From Herpetosiphon aurantiacus DSM 785 (GTDB lineage: Bacteria > Chloroflexota > Chloroflexia > Chloroflexales > Herpetosiphonaceae): a DNA stretch of 64,000 nucleotides. The notes below the pieces were generated by a model. It was not told the origin of the DNA and searched no databases. It saw nothing but the letters and a program-made list of their open reading frames with translations. Positions 34,087-41,743 of this stretch are shown one piece after another (positions within the stretch are counted from its first letter, which is position 1; every line of letters begins with the position of its first letter). The stretch lies in the NCBI GenBank assembly GCA_000018565.1, contig CP000875.1, positions 4,665,199 through 4,729,198 of the forward strand. Direction: 5' to 3'. The translations under genes and the position numbers were made by a program.

Positions 34087-36815
34087 GTGCGCAGCTCACG
34101 CAGTTTCAGGCTAGGCATCTGGTCGAGTAATTGGGCAACAATTGGCTCGGCTGGCAAGTTTGATTGATCAGGCTGTGCTAGAGCCTGTTGAATCTGTTGC
34201 CAACGAGCTTGTTGATTGTTCCAGCGCCGCAAGCCATATTCGTGGCGCAACTGTTCGAGCGCAGCGACAACAGGCGCGATTGTCTTGCCATAGCCCATGG
34301 TTGTCAAACAAAATGCCAAGGTTTCAAGCGATTGAATTAAGCCTTCGGGGTTGCCGATGGTACGATAGCCTTGAATTGCTTGGTTAATTTGCTCTAACGC
34401 TGGGCTATAGTGGCCTTGAATCGCATCGACCAGCGCCAAACCACGCAAGGCATTGGCAATACCTGTGCCAAATTGCATGCTGCGGCCTAACTCCAAGGCT
34501 TGGGTAAATAACTGGCGGGCTACCACGTATTGGGCTTGTTCGACAGCCAACTGTGCCTGCACCGCCAACACCATACACACCATATGCTTGCTACCAAGAT
34601 CTTGGCTCATCTGGGCAGCTTTGCTCAAATAACAGGCGGCTTGCTCCAATTCGCCTGCGGCCAGCGTGGCATAGCCTTGGTACATCAGGGCAAAACCAAT
34701 CACGGTTTTATTGCTCATCTGCTCGGCGATGGCCTGACTTTCGCTGAAACAACGCTGGGCGGTGGCATAATCGCCACGGTAGAGCGCCAATTTACCTTGA
34801 TGTTGCAGAACCATTGAGATGCGATTTTCATAATGCTGTTGCTGACAGAGCACTTTGCTTTGTTCAAGCAACTCGGCAGCTTGGCTCAATTCACCACGAT
34901 CAAGCTGAAGCGCCCCAAGATTACAGACCAAACTACTAATCGCCATCGATAGATCAAGTTTGCGCCAAATTTGCAAACTATCGTTGAGCAAAGCCTCAGA
35001 TTGGGCATATTGGCCTTGCCAATGAGCAATTAAGCCCAAATTATTGTAGACCCGCGCCATGCCAACCTGATCATTGGCAGTTTCGATCAGCTGGCGGCTT
35101 TGCGAGAAGGTTTGGGCGGCATCGCCATAATCGCCTTGATGATAGGCCAAGTAGCCCGCAGCATTGAGTGCCTCGATCCAGAGGGTTGGCTCAAGCGTAG
35201 TTTGGGTGGTTTGGGCTTGCTCAATTGCTTGAGCCAGCCAACGCCGACCCTCACCAGCATAGCCGCGCAAATACCACAAATCGGCCAAACTGGTAGCAAG
35301 CTGAACATTTTGTTCGATTTGGCGTTGGGTAAAGAAAAATTCTAAGGCCGCCCGAAAATTGAATAAATCGCGCTCAAAACGATCGCCAGCGGTCACATGT
35401 TGGTTATGCTGACTGAGATCGGCTTGGAGGATTTGCGCCAACTGCAAATAATATTGGGCATGGCGTTGGGCAGCTTGGATCAACAAACCAGCGTGTTGCA
35501 ACATCTCGCGGGCATATTCGCGCAACACATTCAACATCTCAAAGCGCGTTTCGCCCTGTTGATCAGCCTTGGCGTAGAGCAAACTTTTATCGGCGAGGGT
35601 ATTTAAGCCATCGAGCAAATCGAGTGCCCAAGCTTGCTCAGCCCCGACGGCGGCAAGTGACTCAAGCGTACAGCTTTGTGGAAAAACCCCGACATGCATA
35701 AACATCTGCTGATCGCTTGGCTCAAGCAGATCGACACTCCAACGAATTGCATCACGCAGGGTGCGTTGGCGCGGCGGATGATCAGACGATCGGCTAGTTA
35801 AGACGGTTAATTGATGCTCAAGATGGCGCAACATCGCTTTGGGTGCCAGCAACATACTGCGGGCAGCAATCAACTCAATACTCAACGGCAGGCCATCAAG
35901 CTGGCGACAAACGGCACTAATATCGTGCAGACTGGTTTCGTTAATCTCAAAATCGGGATTGACGGCCTGTGCTCGCTCAATAAACAGTGCTACAGCTGGC
36001 GAGAACGTGGCGCTTGGCTCATCGCTGACGGGAGTTGCGATAGCCAACGGCGCAACCGCAAAACGGCGTTCACGGCGTAAGCGCAAAGCCTCGCGGCTAG
36101 TGACCAACACCTTCAGCCCATAACAAGCCTGAATCAGCTGATCGATTGAGCTAGCGGCGGGCAACACCTGCTCGAAATTATCCAGCACCAATAATAATTC
36201 ACGGTCGTACAAAAAATTTTTGAGATCTTCGAAGCTGCGACGAATGCCAGTTTCTTTGATTCCTAGGGTTTGCGCGATCACGCTCAACACATCTTGAGGA
36301 TTGGTTACGGGAGCGAGGGCTACGACAAACACCCCATGGCGGAAGCGCTCAAGTTGTTGTTGGGCTACTTGCAACGCTAAACGAGTTTTGCCAACCCCGG
36401 GCGGGCCAACCAAAGTTAATAAACGCACATGCTCGTTGGCCAAACGCTCATTGATGGTCGCAACATCAGCATCACGACCAATCAATGGATTGGGTAAATC
36501 AACCAAATTGTGGGGTGGTTGATCGACCACAAAATTGACCCGTGCAGCACCTGGCGTTTGGTCAGACCATACTGGCCCAGTGGTTGTTTCCGAACGCGCA
36601 AAATGAACAAATGCTGTATGTTCAGCTTCAGGAACATTACAACATTGGGCTAAGCGCTGAGCAATCTGGGTTGAAGGCTTAAGCGTATTAGCTTCAATTT
36701 TACGAATCGTGACCGTGGCACAGCCAACCAAATGAGCCAACTCGTCTTGGGTCAGATCGAGGGTCTTTCGGCGTTGTTTAAGCCACATTCCAAAAGAGGC
36801 ATCAAGCTTAGTCAT
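34083..36815 (-). CDS. XRE-type HTH / NB-ARC ATPase / TPR transcriptional regulator
   Basis: A 910-residue STAND-family regulator. Residues 8-62 are an XRE HTH (LTQDELAHLVGCATVTIRK); residues 105-400 an NB-ARC-like ATPase with Walker A GPPGVGKT (137-144) and Walker B LLVLDNFEQVL; residues about 480-880 carry TPR-like repeats such as ALNAAGYLAYHQGDYGDAAQ and ARVYNNLGLIAHWQGQYAQ. Such proteins bind a ligand or protein through the TPR region, oligomerise by ATP and then act on DNA. It lies between the precursor and dehydratase genes and overlaps the latter by 4 bp, so it is likely the pathway regulator. No strong ribosome-binding site is seen at its ATG, which may imply coupling. Confidence 0.85.
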   Translation of the reverse strand: MTKLDASFGMWLKQRRKTLDLTQDELAHLVGCATVTIRKIEANTLKPSTQIAQRLAQCCNVPEAEHTAFVHFARSETTTGPVWSDQTPGAARVNFVVDQPPHNLVDLPNPLIGRDADVATINERLANEHVRLLTLVGPPGVGKTRLALQVAQQQLERFRHGVFVVALAPVTNPQDVLSVIAQTLGIKETGIRRSFEDLKNFLYDRELLLVLDNFEQVLPAASSIDQLIQACYGLKVLVTSREALRLRRERRFAVAPLAIATPVSDEPSATFSPAVALFIERAQAVNPDFEINETSLHDISAVCRQLDGLPLSIELIAARSMLLAPKAMLRHLEHQLTVLTSRSSDHPPRQRTLRDAIRWSVDLLEPSDQQMFMHVGVFPQSCTLESLAAVGAEQAWALDLLDGLNTLADKSLLYAKADQQGETRFEMLNVLREYAREMLQHAGLLIQAAQRHAQYYLQLAQILQADLSQHNQHVTAGDRFERDLFNFRAALEFFFTQRQIEQNVQLATSLADLWYLRGYAGEGRRWLAQAIEQAQTTQTTLEPTLWIEALNAAGYLAYHQGDYGDAAQTFSQSRQLIETANDQVGMARVYNNLGLIAHWQGQYAQSEALLNDSLQIWRKLDLSMAISSLVCNLGALQLDRGELSQAAELLEQSKVLCQQQHYENRISMVLQHQGKLALYRGDYATAQRCFSESQAIAEQMSNKTVIGFALMYQGYATLAAGELEQAACYLSKAAQMSQDLGSKHMVCMVLAVQAQLAVEQAQYVVARQLFTQALELGRSMQFGTGIANALRGLALVDAIQGHYSPALEQINQAIQGYRTIGNPEGLIQSLETLAFCLTTMGYGKTIAPVVAALEQLRHEYGLRRWNNQQARWQQIQQALAQPDQSNLPAEPIVAQLLDQMPSLKLRELRT

Positions 36816-36874
36816 ATACGCTGTCCAGTGTGCTGTGGAAGTCAGGAAAGTAAGGACATTTGGTAATTGCCAGC

Positions 36875-37102
36875 TTACTGTTCGTCGGTGTTAACGGCGC
36901 AGGGAACCGCACTAGTAACCGAAGTCATGGTTGGAATGATGCTGCATTCGACTAAGGTACCACCTTGAATTTGGCGCAATTCTTCATCGCTCAACTCAGT
37001 CATTCCGGCAGGATTCGCAGGCATTGGCTGGGGTTTAGTGGGTTCAGCCTCAGGATTTTGATCAGCATTATTCCACGCGTTGATCGTTTCTTCATGCGAC
37101 AT
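36875..37102 (-). CDS. Lanthipeptide-like precursor with double-glycine leader
   Basis: A 75-residue peptide. Residues 1-48 form a leader rich in Asp, Glu, Asn and Pro ending GMTELSDEELRQIQGG, the mersacidin/lichenicidin-type leader end cleaved after Gly47-Gly48 by C39 peptidases. Residues 49-75 are the proposed core: two Cys (53, 68), five Thr (49, 58, 60, 63, 72) and three Ser (54, 61, 64). Leader and core fit the adjacent LanM dehydratase and C39 exporter. AAAGGAG lies 7 nt before the ATG. If cyclised, at most two thioether rings could form; without a cyclase the peptide may be linear and dehydrated. No second precursor is seen in the locus. Confidence 0.82.
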   Translation of the reverse strand: MSHEETINAWNNADQNPEAEPTKPQPMPANPAGMTELSDEELRQIQGGTLVECSIIPTMTSVTSAVPCAVNTDEQ

Positions 37103-37158
37103 GCTGGGTCTCCTTTGATTTTTAGGGTGGGTTTAATCGGGAGGTTGTTAGATGCCCT

Positions 37159-37188
37159 AGTATACGGTTAAAATATGGTTATTGGCAA
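37159..37188 (-). promoter_or_regulatory. Promoter of the precursor/regulator/dehydratase operon
   Basis: On the minus strand TTGCCA (-35) and TATACT (-10) are 18 bp apart, placing transcription start near 37150, about 48 nt before the precursor ATG. Confidence 0.65.
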
Positions 37189-37202
37189 GCGTAGTTTGAG
37201 CG

Positions 37203-37233
37203 ATAGCGCTATATCGGTTTTTATATCGGTTTT
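37203..37233. promoter_or_regulatory. Probable operator: palindrome plus perfect 12-bp tandem repeat
   Basis: ATAGCGCTAT (37203-37212) is a perfect 10-bp palindrome. It runs into TATATCGGTTTT repeated twice without a gap (37210-37221 and 37222-37233). The array sits between the two divergent promoters of the RiPP locus and touches the plus-strand -35 box, as expected for a regulator site. Confidence 0.6.
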
Positions 37234-37261
37234 GGACTAGTTGGCAAAGCCCAACTATGGT
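37232..37261 (+). promoter_or_regulatory. Promoter of the adaptor stub/exporter operon
   Basis: TTGGAC (37232-37237) and TATGGT (37256-37261) are 18 bp apart, 33 bp before the ATG at 37295. The -35 overlaps the second 12-bp repeat. A GTTGG/CCAAC hairpin lies in the spacer. Confidence 0.45.
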
Positions 37262-37294
37262 TAAATGGGGCCAGTTTCGCAGGAGGACACCCCA

Positions 37295-37495
37295 ATGAAT
37301 GACCACAGCCAAACCACTCTGATTCCAAACACCAGCCTGTTTCGCTCAGCTGCGCTAACCTCATATGTTGCTCATCATCAAGAGCAGGTTGTCCAAGAGC
37401 GGATTTCGCCGCTGTTGCTGCGTAGTTTGTGGTTGCTGGTCGCGGTGCTTTCTGTCAGCTTAGTTGTGGTTGGTGCACCGATCGTAAACCTCTAG
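37295..37495 (+). CDS. HlyD-type adaptor N-terminal stub (66 residues)
   Basis: ATG 37295 follows AGGAGG. The protein has NTSLFRSAALTSYVAHHQEQ followed by a single membrane helix (about 46-62) and ends after GAPIVNL. The LFR-x-x-AL-x-x-Y and SP...L...W elements match the cytosolic start and first helix of HlyD membrane-fusion proteins that pair with C39-peptidase exporters. The whole periplasmic coiled-coil and lipoyl part (usually 250-400 residues) is absent, with a clean TAG stop and only 36 bp before the exporter. It is either a degraded adaptor or a minimal membrane subunit. The strong ribosome-binding site and intact frame argue that it is made. Confidence 0.65.
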   Translation: MNDHSQTTLIPNTSLFRSAALTSYVAHHQEQVVQERISPLLLRSLWLLVAVLSVSLVVVGAPIVNL

Positions 37496-37505
37496 CCCCG
37501 GACAA

Positions 37506-37524
37506 CCTTGCGCTACAAGCAAGG
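37506..37524 (+). promoter_or_regulatory. Hairpin covering the exporter ribosome-binding site
   Basis: CCTTGC and GCAAGG form a 6-bp stem with a 7-nt loop. The AAGG at 37521-37524, the best Shine-Dalgarno candidate for ATG 37532, is within the stem, so translation of the exporter may depend on ribosomes on the upstream stub gene. Confidence 0.4.
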
Positions 37525-37531
37525 TTTGGCA

Positions 37532-39694
37532 ATGTTGAAACGTTGGTTGGCAAGCTTCAAACGGCGACGGGTTCCAGTTTTACTCCAATTAAGTGCAATT
37601 GAATGTGGTGCTGCATGTTTGGCCATGGTGCTTTCCTATTGGGGGCGAGCAACCTCAGTTGCCGAAGCTCGCGAGGTCTGTCGGCCATCGCGTGATGGCT
37701 TGAGTGCCCAAACAATTGCGGCTGCTGGCCGACATTATGGCCTGATTGTGCGAGCCTTTGCCCTACAAAACCTCGATTTTGGCTCACTCCAACTCCCAGC
37801 AATTTTGCATTGGAATTTTAATCATTTTGTGGTGCTTGAACAATGGTCACCACGCGGCGCAACCATCGTTGATCCTGCCTTGGGTCGGCGTTTTGTTGAG
37901 TTAAGCGAGCTTGACCAACGCTTCACTGGGATTGTGCTCAGTTGCCAGCCTGGCCCCAATTTTGAGCAACGCCAGCGCTCCAACACCAACCAATGGCGCT
38001 TGATTCGCTCAACCCTTTTAGCCAAACCTAGTTTATTGGGGCAAATTATCGTGGCCTCAGGCTTGTTGCAATTGGTCGGGCTGGCCCTGCCATTGCTGAC
38101 CAAAAGTTTGGTGCAGCAAGTAACCTTGCCAAGTTTCGAGGTCTTGCTTGGGCGAGTATTAATTGGCTTGGGCTTAATCATCAGCATTCGCTTTTTGATT
38201 CAATATATGCGCAGCCTGTTGTTAATTCAGCTACAACTGCGTTTTGATACCGATTTAAGCGAGCATTTTTTAAGCCATTTATTGCGCTTGCCCTTGGCTT
38301 TTTTTGAACAACGCAGTAGCGGCGATTTATTGCTACGCCTAACTAGCAACAGCACAATTCGCGAATTGATTACCAACCAAGTGCTGTCAGTCGTGCTCGA
38401 TGGCGGGTTAATGTTGGTGTATGGTGGCTTGTTGTTTTGGCAAAGTGGCAGTTTTGGCTTGACTGTCGCGATCATTGCCTTGCTCCAAGTGGCAATTATT
38501 TGGCTGACTCAAGGCCGTTTACGCCCGCTGGTCGAGACCGATTTGTTGGAGCAAAGCGAAGCCCAAAGCTACTTAGTCGAATTACTCAGCGGCATCACCA
38601 CAATCAAAGCCATGGGCGTGGAGCATTATGCGTTTGGCTATTGGCAAAATTTGGCTCGTCGCCAGCGTAACACCAGCCTGCGCCGCCAGCGTCTGAGTGC
38701 GATTGTCGATAGTATGTTGGGCACGCTGCAAACCGCCACGCCATTAATTTTGCTGTGGGTTGGCTTACGCGAAGTGCATCAAGGCCAGATGGATTTAAGT
38801 ACGATGCTGGCATTAAATGCGATTGGCACCTTGGCCCTCGCGCCGTTGGTCACATTAATTAGCCAAGGCCAGCGCTTGCAATTATTAACCAGCTATCTCG
38901 AACGATTAAATGATGTGTTGATGGCCCAGCCTGAGCCAGATGGCAGCTTCGCGCCTGAAGCAAACTTGCAAGGCGCAATTCGGCTGGAAAACGTAAGTTT
39001 TGGCTACAACCCACATACTGCGCCGATTCTGCGTGATATTTCGTTGCAGATTGCGCCAGGCCAAAAAGTTGCCTTGGTTGGGCGAACTGGCTCGGGCAAA
39101 AGCACGCTTGCCAAATTATTGTTGGGTTTGTATCAGCCCAGCAGCGGCCAGATTTTGATCGACGAACGCCCGATCGAGGACTATGATCGTCAAGCCTTGC
39201 GTCAGCAATTTGGGGTCGTGCTCCAAGATGCCTTTTTATTTAGCGGCTCGATTCGCCAAAATATCAATTTGCAACGGGCCAGTTTGCCAGCCGCCCAACT
39301 GATTGCGGCCAGCCAACGAGCTGGCTTACACAGCGACATTGTGAGCATGCCAATGGGCTATGAAACACGAGTTGGCGAGGCGGCAGGCGGAATTTCGGGC
39401 GGCCAACGCCAACGGATCGCACTGGCCCGCGCCTTATTGCGCCAACCTGCAATTTTAATTTTGGATGAAGCTACCAGCCAACTTGATACCCTGACCGAAC
39501 AGATTGTTGAGCAACAACTGAATCAACTCAATTGTACGCGGATTGTGATTGCCCATCGCCTGAGCACGGTCAAAAATGCCGATTTGATTATCGTGCTGGA
39601 TCGTGGGCAAATTGCTGAACAAGGCACGCATAGCGAGTTAGTGGGCACTAATGGAGTTTACGCCAAGATGGTGCTCAATCAACAACCTACATAG
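37532..39694 (+). CDS. C39-peptidase ABC exporter (LanT-type)
   Basis: A 720-residue bifunctional transporter. The N-terminal C39 peptidase has Gln19, catalytic Cys25 (AIECGAACLA), His98 (WNFNHFVV) and Asp114 (TIVDPALG), the set needed for cleavage after double glycine. Five to six membrane helices lie at about 160-430. The ATPase has Walker A GRTGSGKSTL, signature ISGGQRQRIALARAL and Walker B ILILDEATSQLD. ATG 37532 is chosen over TTG 37508. It should remove the leader of the 36875-37102 precursor and export the core. A typical partner adaptor is present only as a stub. Confidence 0.92.
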   Translation: MLKRWLASFKRRRVPVLLQLSAIECGAACLAMVLSYWGRATSVAEAREVCRPSRDGLSAQTIAAAGRHYGLIVRAFALQNLDFGSLQLPAILHWNFNHFVVLEQWSPRGATIVDPALGRRFVELSELDQRFTGIVLSCQPGPNFEQRQRSNTNQWRLIRSTLLAKPSLLGQIIVASGLLQLVGLALPLLTKSLVQQVTLPSFEVLLGRVLIGLGLIISIRFLIQYMRSLLLIQLQLRFDTDLSEHFLSHLLRLPLAFFEQRSSGDLLLRLTSNSTIRELITNQVLSVVLDGGLMLVYGGLLFWQSGSFGLTVAIIALLQVAIIWLTQGRLRPLVETDLLEQSEAQSYLVELLSGITTIKAMGVEHYAFGYWQNLARRQRNTSLRRQRLSAIVDSMLGTLQTATPLILLWVGLREVHQGQMDLSTMLALNAIGTLALAPLVTLISQGQRLQLLTSYLERLNDVLMAQPEPDGSFAPEANLQGAIRLENVSFGYNPHTAPILRDISLQIAPGQKVALVGRTGSGKSTLAKLLLGLYQPSSGQILIDERPIEDYDRQALRQQFGVVLQDAFLFSGSIRQNINLQRASLPAAQLIAASQRAGLHSDIVSMPMGYETRVGEAAGGISGGQRQRIALARALLRQPAILILDEATSQLDTLTEQIVEQQLNQLNCTRIVIAHRLSTVKNADLIIVLDRGQIAEQGTHSELVGTNGVYAKMVLNQQPT

Positions 39695-39730
39695 CATCAA
39701 TGTGTGGCAGGCTGAGCACCAGCACGAACG

Positions 39731-40693
39731 CTACAAAATACCGTAGCGTTCGCGCCAAAAATCCAGCACTTCTTGCACAATTTGCTCCATACCAATTTGT
39801 GGCTCCCAGCCAGTGGCTTGGCGCAATTTGCTGTTATCGCCTTGCAAAATTGGCTCATCGACTGGGCGTAAACGGCTTGGGTCGAGCCTAACTTCGATAG
39901 GCACACGCCCGAATCGTCGCACCAACTCCACAATATCGCCAATGCGGGTAGCCACGCCTGAACACAGATTGTAAACCTCGCCAGGAGGCGCTTTTTCGAG
40001 CAGCAGCCACAAAGCCCGGGCCACATCGCTGAAATGGCTGAAATCGCGCTGTGGCTCCAAATTGCCAACATGGATCACTGGCTCGCTCTGGCCTGCTTCA
40101 ATTGCCGCCATCTGCTGGCAAAATGTTTGAATCGAGCAGCGATCGCCTTGGCGTGGCCCAACATGATTAAACGAGCGTGTAACCACCACATGCAAGCCAT
40201 ATGATTGATGATATTGCAAACCCAACATTTCGGCGGCGGCCTTGCTCACGCCATATGGGCTGCCTGGGCGCAAGGGGTGGCTCTCCTTAATCGGCACATC
40301 AGCCGGATTAACGATGCCATACTGGGCGCTGGTGCAAGCAATATGCAAACGGGCTTGGGGTACGGTAACCCGTACCGCCTCTAAAATATTTAAGGTTCCT
40401 TCGGTGTTGGCACGTAAGGTGGTAACTGGAGCATCCCATGAGGCGCTAGGGTAGCTTTGGGCCGCAAGGTGAAAAATGCGCTCTGGCTGCACGCGCCGCA
40501 GCAAGGTAGCCATCGCAAAGGCATCTTCAATATCGCCTTCGTGGAAGGTTACTTTGCCTTGCAAATGCTCAATTGGCCGTGGATCGGAGCGCCAACGCTT
40601 GAGCGCATGAATTTCGAGATCAGGCAAGGTTAACAGATAATCGGCGAGAAAACTACCAACTGGCCCAGTAATGCCAGTAATCAAAACACGCAT
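39731..40693 (-). CDS. NAD(P)-dependent sugar epimerase/reductase, GDP-6-deoxymannose reductase-like
   Basis: A 320-residue extended short-chain dehydrogenase. Nucleotide site LITGITGPVGSFLADYLL (1-22 region), catalytic Ser in ACTSAQYG, and Tyr/Lys in YGVSK near 170. TRSFNHVGPRQGD (about 150-165 from the motif order), the IEAG...P.I.VGNL element and the RDFSHFSDVARA segment are features of GDP-4-keto-6-deoxy-D-mannose reductase (Rmd), which makes GDP-D-rhamnose. The ATG overlaps the manA stop by 1 bp, so both genes act in nucleotide-mannose metabolism, likely for surface glycans. Convergent with the exporter gene. Confidence 0.8.
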   Translation of the reverse strand: MRVLITGITGPVGSFLADYLLTLPDLEIHALKRWRSDPRPIEHLQGKVTFHEGDIEDAFAMATLLRRVQPERIFHLAAQSYPSASWDAPVTTLRANTEGTLNILEAVRVTVPQARLHIACTSAQYGIVNPADVPIKESHPLRPGSPYGVSKAAAEMLGLQYHQSYGLHVVVTRSFNHVGPRQGDRCSIQTFCQQMAAIEAGQSEPVIHVGNLEPQRDFSHFSDVARALWLLLEKAPPGEVYNLCSGVATRIGDIVELVRRFGRVPIEVRLDPSRLRPVDEPILQGDNSKLRQATGWEPQIGMEQIVQEVLDFWRERYGIL

Positions 40694-41664
40694 TAGAGTT
40701 CCTCAGTAGGTACATAGCAGCGTAGCAGGGTCACCGAGTTGGCAACTTCGTAGGTGTATGCGCCCAAACTTGCTGGCAAAACCAAGGTTGTGCCTAGCGT
40801 TAATTCCCAAACCCCATGAAATGAGCGCAAGGTGGCCGAGCCATCGATCACCGTGATAATTTCAAAGCTGGTGGGCAAGGTTGCCGAATCGACACGGCCA
40901 TGCAATTGCCAACGCTCCATGGCAAAATAGCGACATTTAACCAGCAACGTTCGACGTGAATCAAGTCGGGTTGGTGGAGTTTCAGCGGGAGCCGAGGCCG
41001 CATAATCCAGCACATCCAAGGCTCGTTCGATGTGCATCTCACGAGGCCGACCATAATCATAAATTCGATAGGTCAGATCGGAGGTTTGCTGAATTTCAAA
41101 CAGCATCACGCCAGCATTGATCGCGTGGATCGTACCAGCAGGCACGAAAATCGTGGTTCCAGCGTGGGCGGGCACATAACGCAGCAGTTCGGGCAAGCGA
41201 TCATTGGCGATTAATTCGCTGCATTGTTCGCGGCTGGTTTGGTGATTAAAGCCATGAATCAATTGGGCATTGGCTTCAGTTTGCAGCAAATACCATGCTT
41301 CGGTTTTGCCATTGAAACCAGTAGTGGCCTCGACCGTGTGGGCATACACATCGTTGGGGTGCACCTGCACCGACAAATGATCGGCGGCATCAATAAATTT
41401 AGCCAGCAAGGGAAATTGGCTGCCTGAGCGCTCAAATGGCACGCTGCCAAGCAATAATGCCCCATAGCGTTCGGCGGCGGCGGCTAAGGTTTGGCCTTGC
41501 AATGGGCCAGCGGCGATGATATTTTCGGCATAGACCAGCCAAATCTCGCCCAACGGACTAGGGGCATTTGGCAAGTTCAGCCATTGAGCAAGGCGATTGC
41601 CGCCCCAAACACGGCTATCGTAGCGGGCTTCGAGTTGGATGGGTGGTAAGGTTTTCGCTTCCAT
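40693..41664 (-). CDS. manA: Mannose-6-phosphate isomerase, class I
   Basis: A 323-residue cupin isomerase. VWGGNRLAQWL near the N terminus, the zinc-binding HLSVQVHPND (about 95) and KTEAWYLL (about 120), and GTIHAINAGV (about 175) match class I ManA. It interconverts mannose 6-phosphate and fructose 6-phosphate, feeding GDP-mannose. Short for the class (E. coli about 390 residues) but normal for the compact firmicute-like type. Coupled to the Rmd-like gene by a 1-bp overlap. The ribosome-binding site is weak. Confidence 0.88.
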   Translation of the reverse strand: MEAKTLPPIQLEARYDSRVWGGNRLAQWLNLPNAPSPLGEIWLVYAENIIAAGPLQGQTLAAAAERYGALLLGSVPFERSGSQFPLLAKFIDAADHLSVQVHPNDVYAHTVEATTGFNGKTEAWYLLQTEANAQLIHGFNHQTSREQCSELIANDRLPELLRYVPAHAGTTIFVPAGTIHAINAGVMLFEIQQTSDLTYRIYDYGRPREMHIERALDVLDYAASAPAETPPTRLDSRRTLLVKCRYFAMERWQLHGRVDSATLPTSFEIITVIDGSATLRSFHGVWELTLGTTLVLPASLGAYTYEVANSVTLLRCYVPTEEL

Positions 41665-41743
41665 AATTACTATCTTCTAAAGATCGCAACGACGCTGAGG
41701 TAAGCTCACCCCAGCGTCGTTCCATCGATCAATCGTGATAACG

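Noticed and set aside
36875-37102. NHLP (nitrile hydratase leader) precursor
   Set aside because: The leader has a short acidic double-glycine form rather than the long nitrile-hydratase-like leader.
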